DNA of 64,000 bases, from NCBI GenBank assembly GCA_025766275.1, contig JAFKAC010000027.1, forward strand, positions 434,001-498,000. Direction: 5' to 3'. The position numbers and the translations under genes are program-made. Shown here one piece after another: positions 19,653 through 31,999 of the stretch. This DNA is from Lactarius indigo (Eukaryota > Basidiomycota > Agaricomycetes > Russulales > Russulaceae). How positions within the stretch are numbered: the stretch's first letter is position 1; the number at the start of each line of letters is the position of its first letter. Under the pieces are notes generated by a model that was not told where the DNA came from, did no database searches, and was given only the letters and a program-made list of their open reading frames with translations.

Positions 19653-20003
19653 AGATGGGTTCTAGGACGTCGAATTATTGTGTATACTTGCAATAGACCT
19701 CCTAGTTTAATAGCTAAGAAAAACCCTTCTTAAAGAACTGAAGAAGTTGGACCTGTTCCATCTTATCTCCTAGCTCACAGCTCTTCAAAAAGTAGTTCTT
19801 CAGAACTACATTATCCTCATAGAGCAGTGCATGAAGACCTCCAAAAAGTTGTCCTTTATCAGGACTTCTGCGTACATAGATTCTTTCTAAACCAGAGAAT
19901 CGAAACATTTCTCATAGTAACAGTAAAGCAATAAAGTGCCCTGCCAAGGCACTTTCACTCAATGCTTACACCACTCTTGTGGACTGTCTCTATCATGGAG
20001 GGA
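19653..20003 (+). other. Copia 3' untranslated region and polypurine tract
   Basis: No gene is seen. It ends in atggaggga directly before the 3' LTR, which serves as the polypurine tract. Confidence 0.6.
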
Positions 20004-20431
20004 TGTTGAGACGCGACTATTAAAGTCATATGTCTCGTGGGATCTGATTGAGTCAGCCCACATACTATATACGGTATCTGTCCCTTATGGACTTATGGAC
20101 ACTCCGGACTCATACGGACCGCTTTTGTTTATCTTTATTGTTAAGACCTATATATGGTTCTTATTGTTCTTTCTATTATTAAGATACCGGTATTGTCTGC
20201 TTTAGGCAGTTATTGTTCTCTGCCATCCAATGGTGTTTCTCCCTCTGGCGCACAGACCACCTGTATTGTGTTTGAGTCACCAGTGCGCACAGACCATTAT
20301 TAGCTAAGCGTCCTGTATAAAAGGACTGCTGTTTTCGCCCTTACACTTCAGAGTTCCCTTCACCTCTGAAGTTAACTTGTCCTACTAGCTGTCCAAGCTT
20401 ATCCCTTGCTTGTTAGTTCTGCGCTTCAACA
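20004..20431 (+). repeat. 3' LTR of Copia element
   Basis: A near-identical 428-bp copy of 15022-15449, ending GCTTCAACA before the GGCCC duplication. Confidence 0.93.
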
Positions 20432-21137
20432 GGCCCTAAGCCTGCCCTAAACCTACGCACAGACCACCCCCTGTAGTATATAAGCTAGCGCAATCTATCG
20501 GACAGTCCCTCAGACTGTCCACTTGTGACATCTTCCCTCTTGCCTCTTAGTTCCTTCGAGTGCCCCACTTCTGTGCGCCACTATTTCCTTTGAGCCAAGA
20601 CGCCTCCTCTTCGCCCCCTCCGTCGTTCTCTCCGTCTCCATCTCGCCCGCCGTCGTCTTCAACCCTACCCCTCGCTGTCGAGTGACAGTGAGTTCACCAC
20701 AGTCACGACGTTAGCTCGACTTGAGCTCTATAGAGGCGGTAACAACTTAGCGAATACTCTGAAGACGCGGAGGTCCAGACGTGACGATTATCTTGAAGAC
20801 ACGAAGGTCCAAGCGTAGGCTATGGTGAACACTCGAAGGTGCACTCTCTTAGAAAGACGCGATAGGAAGTAGAGAGAGAAAGGAGGAAACAAGTGACGAT
20901 TCAAGAAGACCAAGATGGCATATCTTGGTCTTCGCAAGTCGGTTTAAATACACAAACCAGCAGGCTTAGAAGCGCTGCTATGAGTCACAGTAAGTAGCGT
21001 CCAACGTATCGCAGAAACATCGCAAACCCTAATACTACTAGTACCTGTACTAGTATCGAGTCACCAAGGCACCGCTCAGTCAGCTATCGTACGCAATCTC
21101 CTATCGTACTGTCGTATCACCGTAGACAAGTCCGCAA

Positions 21138-24100
21138 CTAATCTACCTTACCGCCGTAGTTGCAACCGGTACAGTAAGGGTCGAGTCGAAACGTAACAGC
21201 GTGGTAGCGCGTGACTTCCGCCGTAAGCGTCTCGTCGTTGATGCGATTGAGAGCGCGGTCCGTAATCTTGTCCGCGGCGAAGATGACGAGATCTTCGTGA
21301 GGGTACGTGGGGCGCAGCGCGGCGTTGACGTGTGGCTCGGCGTAGAGGGGCTTACCGTATAGATGGGGGGAGCCAGGTATCACCCCGAGTATGAGGGGGT
21401 CTGCCCCTCCAATAATCTGGACGTGAGAAGTGTCCCTCTCTACTCCGTCGGGCCCGGTGATGGGGTATGGAATGTGATGGGGTCGTCGATTTGCCCGGAA
21501 CCCTTCAGGCGCAATAACGTGCGCGGGGTCGTCAGCGGCGGTGAAGGGACGATGGTCTGCGGCGCCTGGTACACGCACACGTCCTCGATACATGGCGGAC
21601 CCGTCAGAGTTGACGAGCCAGGGTGTGATGCGGGGATTAGTAGGGTCGCTTTTCGTTCGAAGGAAGGCGTGCCGTGCCGGGTAGTAATCGTCGTCGTCAT
21701 GGCCAGCCTCAGCAGCCTCCATCGCTGTCGCCGCTCTCGCATCTCTTTCAGTCGGGCCGCGGCTGAGTCTAGCTGTTCCTTCTGCCACTCCGCCGCTACC
21801 CTCCTCCAACCGTCCAACTCGTACTCCAGGAGAGCTTGAACGCTCGTCGTTGCGCGGGAAAACTCCGCGAACGCTGACAAGGTCGTCGCTTGGGGGAATG
21901 GCAGCGATGGGCTCGCGCGCCCCATGTTCGTCGCGGAAGACATGGGCGACGGCGGACTCGTCGTCGGACTGTTGCGTGGGGTCTGGGAATCGGGCAAGGA
22001 CATTTGCCCATTCTTGCGCGGTGATACGGCCCTCTGGTTGGCCGACAGGTGTGTACGGGGTGATTTGGGTGTTGGGAACCTCAGTCTCGTCGTCTTCTGC
22101 GAGGAGGGCCCGAGCGTCTTCGGCAAGGGAGTCGAGGAGTATCGCTTGGGTGACATGTCGCAGAGGGGAAGTGGGCATGAGAGTGGAGGTGGTAGAGCGA
22201 AGGAAAAGGGGATGACTTTCCTGAGCGACGACCAAACCCCTTTTAACCGTAGCTCCGTGTGCTTGCACTTCCTGAAAGAGGCAGAGCGCCTCCAGTGCGA
22301 AGACGTCATCCTTGTTGACCCACTGATTCTCCGAGTCTGGGTATCCCTTCGACTTGACGAGGTATTGGAGCCTTCTTCCTCTGCCGAAGTGCCGAGAGTC
22401 CAGAATGGCCTCGACTTCGTACTCCTCTTCTCCATCGATCAACTCGGGTGGCGGTCGTGTGAAATTTTCCCCGTGAAGGGGGGTTTGTTTGTATGGCGTG
22501 AGGAGATCGATGTGGAACACTGGGTGAATGCTCCACTGCGTGGGAAGTTCTAATCGATAATTGTAAGGGGACATCACCTGTGTCACCCGGAATGGTCTGT
22601 GGCGTCGCGCCGCTAATTTCGCCGTGGGCTGATTGGTTCGGAGATGTTTTCCTTCCAGCCACACGAGGTCTCCTATCTTGAAATTGGGCGTATCTTTATT
22701 GCGTATCCACGCCTCTTGAGCTCGTTTTATGAGGCGCTGAGCGTCCTTTCGAGCCTCTTTCAGCTGTGTCAGTCGTCTTGTGACTTGCGGAAGGGGGGAT
22801 GGCTTATCGGTCCAATCCGCTTGTGGGTCATATCCCATCAGAAGCTGAAACGGAGATTGTTTCGTGTGCTCATGTGGCCAGTTATTATGAGCGAATTCGG
22901 CGATTGGCAGATAAGCAACCCAGTTGTCTTGTCGCTCATTCACCCAGAAGCGCAGGTACTGTTCCAACCACTGGTTGGTGCGCTCGGACTGTCCATCGGT
23001 CCGTGGGTGGTACGCTGTTGATATGTTTTGCTGGATGCCTAGGACTCGGCATACTTCTCTGGTGAATTTTGACGCAAATCGTGGATCCCTGTCACTAATG
23101 CACTTGCGCGGTAATCCGAAGCGCTTAAACACGTGAGCAACGTACAGGGCTGCGGTCTCCTCAGCTGTTATCTCTTCTCGACAGGGGATAAAGATGGAGG
23201 CCTTGCTACAGTCGTGGTCCGTGACTGTCAGTATGCTGTCGTACCCCTGTGACGGCGGTAGTTTGGTGATAAAGTCCATGGCTATGGTTTGGAAGGGTAC
23301 AGCGTCCAGTACTGGCGTGATGGGATGTAGCGCGGCTCGTATGGGCCTTGTGTTCACCTTGTTCCGCTGACATTCCGCACAGCCTTGGACGTACTCGTAT
23401 ACGTCCTTTCGTAATCGCGGCCACCAGTAATGTCGTTCCAGGATTCGCTGCGTTCTTGCCACTCCGGGGTGGCCATGTATTGGTAAGTCGTGGTGGTCGT
23501 GTATTAGCACCCGGTACGTCGAGGCTGGTCCGGTGATCACGAACCTGCCGTCTTTATACCATTCCCCTTCTATTTTTTTGAGGTTATGGGGGTCTACCCA
23601 TACCTTGATTACTTCGTCGTCTTGTTGGTGACGTGGTTGGAGCAGATTCGGGTTTGCGGTGAAGGTGCGTGCGACGTTGAGAGTTCTCACAAAGACCTCG
23701 GGAGGCAGGACGACCACTTCACTGTTGTCGTCTTCTCCCTGATTGTAGTCGGGTCGTCTTGAAAGTGCGTCTGCTCGACCGTTGTTCTTTCCTTTGATGT
23801 GGTGAATCTCGAAATCGTACTCAGAAAGCTCGAGCACTTCCCTGGCAACTCGCCTGCTGATCTTCTGTGGCGACCTCCAATATTGTAGGTTGAGATGGTC
23901 CGAATAAATCTTAATTTTATGTGGGGCTCCGGCGAGCAGCGGTCTCCAGTTTCGCAATGCCTTGACTATTGCGAGCAACTCCAAGTCGTAGATGTCATAG
24001 TTTCGCTCTGCCTCCGAGAGTGTGGCTGAGTAATAGCCTATAGGGTGTCGTTTTCCGTCAGACTTTTGTTGTAAAAGTACAGCTCCCACCGCGTATCCGG

Positions 24101-25964
24101 AAGCATCAACTTCCAATTCAAACGGGTCTTGGAGGACCGGGTGCGCCAATACCGGTTCCTTGGTTACGAGGCGTTTGAGGGTATTGAATGCGTTGTTTTC
24201 CTTGTCAGTCCACCTCCATTCTTCGTCTTTCCTAGTCAGTTTGGTGAGTGGTTTAGCATGGGTTGCAAATCCGCGGATGAAAAGTCTGTAAAAGTTGCAG
24301 AAGCCCAAGAACGATCGAACGTCTTTGACCTTTGTTGGCGTAGGCCAGTCTTTGATGCCTTGAACTTTTACAGGGTCCATTCGGGTCACCCCCCTTTCAA
24401 GGATTACCCCCAGGTAATCCATCCGCGGTTGGTGGAACAGGCACTTCTCAAGTTTGAAGTAGAGATCGTGTTCGCGTGCGACACTCAGTACGTCGCGTAC
24501 GGCGGCGATATGAGCCGCTAGATCGTGGTCAAAATGAGTGGCTATGCCAATATCGTCCATGTAAACACGTATCGTAGTTCCCAGACGCTCGTGCTTCGCG
24601 ATCGTATCGCGGTAGATGTGATTCATCATCGCCTGGAAGGTTGCAGGAGAGTTGGTGAGGCCGAAGAACATGACCGTAGGCTCAAAAAGGCCGAATTTGG
24701 TTTTGAATGCCGCTTTCTCTTGATCTCCGTCGCGAATGCGGATGTTGTTATAGCCCCAGCGGATATCAAGCTTCGTATAGATGTGGGCGTTGCTGAGGTC
24801 CAAAATGAGGTCCTGAATAAGCGGCAGCGGATATTGGTTGCGAATGGTGTGCGAGTTAATCACACGGTAGTCCTGTACCGGGCGTAGCTTTCCGTCCTTC
24901 TTTTTGATAAAGAAGAAAGATGAGGCGTACGGGGAGATAGAAGGGCGTAGATATCCCTGTTTCAGTTTTTCATCGAGGAATTCTTTTAATTCGCCTTCTT
25001 CTTTTTGCGTCATAGGGTAGATCTTGCAATCGATTGCCGCTGGCGCCGATGGCTTGAAGTCAATAGCATGATCCCAGGGTCGAGATGGAGGGAATCGATG
25101 CGAGGCCTGCTCGTTGAACAGCATACTGTACTCTGCATATACCGGCGGCAGCACCGCTGCCGTTTGTTGTTGTTTTGCTGATATTGCCAACTCTGTCGAA
25201 GTAGTGGCTCTTACGAAGGTTTCTTCTTCCTCTAACTCTTGGATAATTGTCTCTTTTTCTGCTACAATTAAAGCCCGCACAGTGGGTGTCGTGAGTAGTT
25301 CCTCAGTAGTAGCCAGAACTACTGGTTGCGTGTCCGGATGCACGGTTGCTGTTGCCCAACTAATCGTAGGTTCGAAGGCGCTCAGCCATGGATAGCCCAG
25401 TACCATGTCTTCACTGCTGAGGTCGGTGACCAAAAAGGTCATCCTTTTAATCTGTCCGCGTGTTTTCACTTCTAGGTTAACATAATGAGTGATTAACCCA
25501 GCTTTGTTTTCCGTATTATCTATGTTCCATATTTTGCGAGGCATTTCTAAGGGCCATATCGGGATTCCTGCCCGGGCTGCCATTCTTGGTCGGATGAAAT
25601 TATCGGTGGCTCCGGAGTCCACCAGTGTGTTGGTTTCAGTCGTTTGGTAATTCGTGTGGACAGTCACTGGGATTCGCAAAGATCGATAGCGCGTTGTCAC
25701 AATTACAGAATTACATCGTAAAGCCCTCACCCAGACTGACGGGTTCAGGCGTTCTGAAAACCCTCTCTTCCCCACAGGTCTTGAAGTATGAGGTCTTTTA
25801 CTTCGTCTGTACTGTTGGCTACCTGTGTCAGCCATTCCTTTGCTTGTTCTCCCGCCGTTTTTGCTGCCTTGATTTGTGGCGCAGGTGTCGCGCTGGGTGC
25901 CGGCGTCGCATACCCCGGCAGCGATGGTTCGTATTGAGACATGGGTCCCGGAGACCCCGGCCAC
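21138..25964 (-). pseudogene. Pol of element 1, main part
   Basis: Minus-strand open frame. Genuine Pol runs from the -1 frameshift site (reverse complement of 25757-25763) down to 21199; the last 20 codons come from the inserted solo LTR. Domains: protease (LVDSGATDNF), reverse transcriptase (YPLPLIQDLILDL, YMDDIG), RNase H (EVDASGYAVGAVL), integrase (HGHPGVARTQ, CAECQ, MDFITKLPPS, ISDRDPRFAS, TAYHPRTDGQSER) and chromodomain (EYEVEAIL, LVKSKGYPDSENQW, where the usual KWKGYP reads KSKGYP). A long C-terminal region follows, cut at 21199; its final part sits at 5192-5365. There is no internal stop before the insertion. Confidence 0.88.
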
Positions 25965-26732
25965 TGCAATGGCCAGGCGGTCTCCGTCATTCTGCTGCTA
26001 GATGGGGCGTTCTGCCATTGTCTCTGTTGTCGGGGGTGTGGGCAATTTCGTGAGAGGTGGCCTGGAGCGTGACAGTTATAGCAGAGGACATTCCTTAAGT
26101 CCCTCCTAGATCCGCCTCTCCCTCGTCCCCTGGCTCCGGGTCCTCCCCGTGGGGGGAAGGGTGGCGCTGGCCACTCATGGTGAGGCAGTTTATTGAAGTC
26201 GATGTCCTCGGACCCGGCTAGTCGCACCTTGGCTCGATCAGCGGAGGTGTCCATGGCCCATGGGTTGGTCTGTGGTAGGTTTTGCGGGAGTGCCCACCCT
26301 GCGTTACCAGTCTGCTTCTTTGGTTGGGTCGTTGTACTCTTGTATTCGTTGAGCCGCGCCTTGAGATGAATGTAGTTTTTTTGTCGCTTGAGAACGGCCC
26401 GCTTCCAGTCGTCGAATGTTATTGGCTCATCAAATTGGAACGCATTTTTGAACAGTTCCTTGGGCAGACCCGACGTGAACAGGTCGATGGTTTGTGGTTC
26501 GTTGAGGTGGTAATGAGCCTTCCGCGCTAACTGTTCAAAGTCGTTGACGTACTTGTCAATATCCTCTCCTGCCATTTTGAAGCCTTTTCGCAGTATGGCT
26601 TGTGCTTGCTCCCGTTCCAACGTGTTCTCAAATCTCTGGCTGAAGCCATCAGCCACCGCGTCCCACAATCCTCGAGTGTAGGGGCTGATTCCCCGTTGTA
26701 TTTGCCGATTGAGCCAGTTCAGGAAGGATAGA
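25745..26732 (-). pseudogene. Gag of element 1, C-terminal part
   Basis: Minus strand, from the element 4 insertion (26732) to the gag stop at 25745-25747. It encodes the capsid part (LSFLNWLNRQIQRGISPYTR, YVNDFEQLARKAHYHL), an RGRGRGGSRR stretch and a CCHC knuckle (CYNCHAPGHLSRNC). The remainder of the gene is at 34528-35548. Confidence 0.85.
25757..25763 (-). promoter_or_regulatory. -1 frameshift heptamer, element 1 gag-pol
   Basis: In sense this reads G GGT TTT in the gag frame, a canonical X XXY YYZ slippery heptamer ten bases before the gag stop. A -1 slip continues GKRGFSERLNP, the start of the protease region. Confidence 0.75.
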
Positions 26733-27228
26733 TGTAACGCCGTCACGATGTTAGCTCGACTTGAGCTCTATAGAGGCGGTAACAACTTAGCGGATACTCT
26801 GAAGACGCGGAGGTCCAGACGTGACGATTGTCTTGAAGACACGAAGGTCCAAGCGTAGGCTATAGTGAACACTCGAAGGTGCACTTACTTAGAAAGACGC
26901 GATAGGAAGTGGGGAGAGAAAGGAAGAAACAAGTGACGATTCAAGAAGACCAAGATGGCGTATCTTGGTCTTCACAAGACGGATTAAATACAAGTCAAGC
27001 AGGCTTTCAAGCGCTGCTATGAGTCTCAGTAATGTAGCGTCCAACGTATCGCGTAAGTAGCTCAAATCCTAATACCACTACTACTAGTATTAGTGGCGTG
27101 GTCCTCAGTCAGCAATCAGCGCGCAATCTCCTATCGTACTCGTAATCGCCTATCGTAAGTCCGCAACTAATCTACCTTACCGCCGTAGTTGCAACCGGTA
27201 CAGTAAGGGTTTGAGTCGAAACGTAACA
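26733..27228 (-). repeat. 3' LTR of element 4
   Basis: TGTTACGTTTCGACTC...GTGACGGCGTTACA in sense, 496 bp, nearly identical to 34027-34522. Confidence 0.92.
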
Positions 27229-27259
27229 TCACCTCCTCTTTTAGCGTGAGACTCCCGAC

Positions 27260-30200
27260 TCACCGAAAGTCGCGGGCCGGCCAATCGCGCTGTTCGTCGG
27301 CAATACGCTCTAACGCGGTGGCGCGCTCCAAGCGGTAGATCGCGTCGCGCCGATCGTCTTGTGCGCACTCGATCATTGCGCGGAGTTGGCTCACCCTCGC
27401 CCGAAGTCGATCCAGCTCGTAGCTGGCCGCGCGGAAGCACGTGACCTCCGCGGTGAGCGACTCGTCGTTGATGCGATTGAGCGCGCGGTCGGTGATCTTG
27501 TCCGCCTCGAAGACGACGAGGTCCTCGTGCGGGTACGTGGGGCAGAGTGCCGCGGATACGTGGGGTTCTGCGTAAAGGGGCTTACCGTAGACGTGTGGCG
27601 AGCCCGGTATAACCCCTAATATGAGAGGGTCTGCCCCTCCGATGATCTGGACGTGCGATGCGTCCTTCTCTACTCCGTCTGGCCCGGTGATGGGGTATCG
27701 AATATGATGGGGTCGTCGGTTCGCCCGGAACCCTTCAGGCGCAATGACATGCGCGGGGTCCTCGGCGGCAGTGAACGGACAGTGATCGGCGGCACCAGGC
27801 ACGCGCACACGTCCTCGATACATGGGGGACCCGTCGGAGTAGACGAGCCAGGGCGTGATGAGGGGATTATCAGGGTCGCGTTTCGTTCGAAGGAAGGTGT
27901 GTCTCGCTGGGTAATAATCTTCATTGTCATGGCCAGCCTCAGCTGCCGCCATCGCTGCCGTCGCTCGCGCATCTCCCTCAGTCGGGCCGCTGCTGAGTCC
28001 AGCTGCTCCTTCTGCCATGCTGCCGCCACTCTCTTCCAGCCCTCCAACTCGTACTCCATCAGCGCTTGAACGCTGGTCGTTGCTCGGGAAAACTCCGCGA
28101 ATGCCGATGAGGTCGTCGCTTGGGGGGATAGCGGCGATGGGTTCACGCTCGCCGCGATCGTTTCGGAAGACGTGGACGACGGCTCGGTCGTCGTCAGGGG
28201 TGGTCGTCGGGTCTGGGAATCGGGTGACGACGTTGATCCATTCTTGTGCGGTGATAGGCCCCTCTGCTGGTGTAAGAGGTGCCCATGGCGTGAGTTGAGT
28301 GTTGGGAACTTCGGTGTCACTGTCCTCTGCCAAGAGGGTGCGGGCGTCTTCTGCAAGGGAGTCGAGGAGTTGCGCCTGTGTGACATGTCGCAGTGGGGAA
28401 GTGGGCATGAGAGTAATGGCTGAGCGAAGGAAGAGGGGATGACTGTCCTCTGTCCGGGCGACCCCCACTTTATCTTTTCTCCCGTGGGTTTGCGTTTCCT
28501 GATACAGGCGAAGCGCTTCCGGCGCAAAGACGTCGTCCTTGTTGACCCACTGGTTCTCCGAGTCTGGGTACCCCTTCCATTTGATCAGGTACTGAAGGCG
28601 CCTTCCTCTGCCGAAATGCCGAGTGTCTAGAATGGCCTCGACTTCATACTCCTCTTCCCCATCTATCAGTTCGGGCGGTGGTCGTGCGAAATTTTCCCCG
28701 TGCAAGGAAGTTTGTTTGTACGGTGTGAGAAGATCGATGTGGAACACTGGATGGATACTCCACTGCGTGGGAAGTTCCAATCGATAGTTGTAAGGGGACA
28801 TCACCTGTACCACCCGAAAGGGTCCGTGGCGTCGCGCCGCTAATTTCGCTGTAGGCTGATTGGTTCGGAGATGTTTGCCCTCGAGCCATACGAGGTCGTT
28901 GATGTTGAACTTGGGCGTATCTTTGTTACGCACCCATGACTCTTGCGCCTTCTTCATGAGGCGTTGGGCGTCGTCTCTAGCTTCTTTTAGCTGTGTCAAT
29001 CGCGCAGTCGCGAGGGGAATGGGAGATGGCTTATCCGTCCAGTCCGCTTGTGGGTTATACCCCATCAGAAGTTGGAACGGCGACTCTTTGGTGTGTTCAT
29101 GTGGCCAGTTGTTGTGCGCGAATTCGGCGATTGGCAGATAAGCTTCCCAGTTATCTTGCCGCTCATTTACCCAGAAGCGTAGGTACTGTTCCAGCCATTG
29201 GTTAGTTCGTTCGGACTGTCCATCAGTACGTGGGTGATATGCGGTTGATATATTCTGTTGGATCCCCAGAATGCGGCATACTTCTCTGGTAAACTTGGAT
29301 GTGAAGCGTGGGTCGCGGTCGCTTATTATCTTGCGCGGCAATCCAAAGCGTTTGAACACCTGGGCGACATATAGAGTTGCCGTTTCTTCTGCGGTGATTT
29401 CTTCTCAGCATGGGATGAAGATGGAAGCCTTGCTGCAGTCGTGGTCTGTGACAGTTAGTATACTGTCATACCCCTTGGAGACGGGGAGTTTGGTGATGAA
29501 GTCCACCGCTACCGTGTGGAACGGCATGGCTTCCAGTATCGGTGTGATGGGATGCAGCGCGGCTCGTATGGGCCTCGTGTTGACTTTATTCCTTTGGCAT
29601 TCTGCGCAGCCTTGCACGTATTCATATACATCTCTTCGGAGTCGTGGCCACCAGTAGTGTCTCTCCAGGATACGTTGAGTTTTCGCAATTCCCGGATGGC
29701 CGTGTATAGGCAGGTCGTGATGGTCGTGTATTAGTACTCGTTGAGTCGACGCTGGCCCTGTGATTACGAACCTGCCATCCTTATACCATTCTCCTTGTAT
29801 CTTTTTAAGGTGATAAGGGTCGACCCATGTCTTGATCACTTCTTCATCTTGTTGGTGGCGTGGTTGCAGTAGATTTGGGTTGGCGATGAAGGTACGCGCG
29901 GTGTTAAGGGTTCGTACAAAGATTTCGGGAGGTAGGACCACTATTTCGCTGTTGTCCTCGACGCCTTGGTCGTAATCCGGTCGTCTTGACAGTGCATCTG
30001 CCCGCCCATTGTTCTTTCCTTTAATGTGATGAATCTCGAAGTCGTATTCAGAGAGTTCGAGTACTTCCCTGGCGACTCGCCTACTGATCTTTTGTGGTGA
30101 TTTCCAGTATTGTAGGTTTAGGTGGTCCGAATAGATTTTGATCTTGTGGGGGGCGCCTGCGAGAAGTGGTCTCCAGTTCCGGAGGGCCTTAACTATCGCG

Positions 30201-31999
30201 AGCAGCTCCAGGTCGTAGATGTCGTAGTTCCTTTCGGCTTCGGAAAGCGTCGCCGAATAGTAGCCTATGGGATGTCGCTTGCCGTCAGATTTCCTTTGCA
30301 GTAATACGGCTCCCACCGCGTAGCCTGAAGCGTCTACTTCCAATTCGAATGGATCTTGAAGGACGGGGTGTGCTAGCACCGGTTCCTCCGTCACGAGTCG
30401 CTTTAGGGTGTTAAACGCCTTTTCTTCTTCCTCAGTCCATCGCCATTCTTCGTCCTTTCGTGTTAGTTTAGTGAGTGGTTTAGCGTGAGTTGCGAAACCG
30501 CGGATAAAGAGTCTGTAAAAGTTACAGAAGCCGAGGAAAGAACGGACGTCTTTGACTTTTGTTGGTGTTGGCCAGTCCTTGATTCCTTGAACTTTTACGG
30601 GGTCCATTCGGGTCACCCCCCTTTCAAGGATTACCCCCAGGTAATCCATTCGCGGTTGATGGAACAGGCATTTCTCGAGTTTGAAGTAGAGATCGTGTTC
30701 CTCCGCAACGCGCAAAACGTTGCGGACAGCATTTACATGGGCCGCTAGATCGTGATCAAAGTGAGTGGCGATACCGATATCGTCCATATAGATGCGTATA
30801 GTAGTGCCCAGTCGTTCGTGCTTTGCTATGGTGTCACGATAGATGTGGTTCATCATGGCTTGGAAGGTGGCGGGGGAGTTAGTGAGCCCGAAGAACATGA
30901 CTGTGGGTTCAAAGAGGCCAAATTTAGTTTTGAACGCCGCCTTTTCCTGGTCGCCGTCGCGAATGCGTATGTTGTTGTAGCCCCATCGGATGTCGAGTTT
31001 CGTATAGATGTGGGCATTGCTGAGGTCAAGGATGAGGTCCTGTATTAACGGTAGCGGGTATTGATTTCGAATGGTATGGGAATTGATGACCCGGTAGTCC
31101 TGTACCGGGCGTAGTTTTCCGTCCTTCTTTTTAATGAAGAAGAATGAAGATGCGTACGGAGAGATAGAGGGGCGCAGATACCCCTGCTTCAGTTTTTCCT
31201 CCAGAAACTCTTTGAGTTCGCCTTCTTCTTTTTGGGTCATGGGGTAGATTTTACAGTCGATAGCGGCCGGCGCGGATGGTTTGAAATCTATTGCATGGTC
31301 CCACAGCCTTGCCGGGGGGAAGCGGTGTGAGGCTTGCTCGTTGAAAAGTCTGGTAAACATTGCGTATTCCTGAGGGAGCACTGCTGCCGTTTGTTGTTGT
31401 TTTGCTTGTATGGCCAACTCTGTCGAGGTGGTGGCTCTAGCGAACGTTTCTTCTTCCAGTTCCCGTACGATGTCTTCTTTTTCGGTGACAATGAGGGCTC
31501 GAATGGTCGTTGTTGATAGTAGTGCTTCGGTAGTTGCCAGTGCTATTGGCTGCATGTCGGGGTGTATGGTAGCAGTGGCCCAACTGATCGTTGGTTCGAA
31601 TGCGCTCAGCCATGGATAGCCCAGCACCATGTCTTCGCTTCCAAGGTCGGTAATTAAGAAGGTCATTTGCTTTATCTGTCCCCGCGTTTTCACTTCTAGG
31701 TTAACATAATGAGTGATTAACCCAGCTTTATTTTCCGTGTTGTCTATATTCCATATCTTGCGAGGCGTATTTAGTTGCTGTGTCGGGATACCAGCCCGTC
31801 TTGCTACGCTGGGTCGGATGAAATTGTCGGTTGCACCAGAGTCGACCAGCGCGTTTGTTTCAGTCATTTGGTAATTCGTATGGACAGTTACTGGAATTCG
31901 CATAGATCGGTAGCGCGTTGTCACAATTACAGAATTACATTGAAGAGCCCTCACCCAGACTGACGGGTTCAGGCGTCCCGAAAACCCTCTTTTCCCCAT
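27260..31999 (-). pseudogene. Pol of element 4, one premature stop
   Basis: Minus strand in two in-frame blocks, 29405-31999 (protease LVDSGATDNF, reverse transcriptase YMDDIG, RNase H, integrase zinc region and start of the core) and 27260-29359 (rest of integrase, chromodomain EYEVEAIL...IKWKGYPDSENQW, long C-terminal region ending RDWPARDFR). They are separated only by TGA at 29405-29407, where element 1 has CGA (CREEITAEE). The C-terminal region after the chromodomain is about 400 residues, conserved with elements 1 and A, with a block YYPARHTFLRTK...GPDGVEKDASHVQIIGG split into conserved pieces and a helical Leu/Arg-rich end. Its function is unknown. Confidence 0.9.

Larger units (their letters stand above)
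15022..20431 (+). mobile_element. Ty1/Copia retrotransposon with internal deletion
   Basis: Two 428-bp LTRs (15022-15449 and 20004-20431) differ at about two positions, so insertion is very recent. Target duplication GGCCC at 15017-15021 and 20432-20436. The integrase precedes the reverse transcriptase, as in Copia. Most of gag, all of the protease and the start of integrase are deleted near 16730-16790, so it cannot be autonomous. Confidence 0.95.
5380..20701 (+). mobile_element. element 3: Ty3/Gypsy chromovirus with long ATG-free multi-ORF leader
   Basis: The 694-bp 5' LTR (5380-6073) and the 3' LTR (14594-20701, split by Copia) are flanked by GTCAC duplications. Order: LTR, self-priming site, three long methionine-less ORFs, gag, pol (protease, reverse transcriptase, RNase H, integrase, chromodomain), polypurine tract, LTR. 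The LTRs differ at only a few positions, so the insertion is recent. One premature TGA in pol at 11388 is the only clear lesion outside the Copia insertion. The 3.2 kb between the 5' LTR and gag is unusually long for this class. Confidence 0.93.
14594..20701 (+). repeat. 3' LTR of element 3, split by Copia
   Basis: The LTR parts are 14594-15021 and 20437-20701; GGCCC is duplicated around the Copia element. The 5' LTR shows the uninterrupted sequence at about 5800. Confidence 0.92.
5366..21198 (-). repeat. solo LTR of the element-4 family, split by element 3
   Basis: The LTR parts are 5366-5379 and 20707-21198, about 506 bp together, homologous to the 496-bp LTRs of element 4. It is flanked by GCGCG (5361-5365) and GCGTG (21199-21203), a 5-bp target duplication with one C-to-T change, inside element 1 pol. 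No internal region of its own remains, so it is a solo LTR. Element 3 later inserted into it. Confidence 0.85.
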
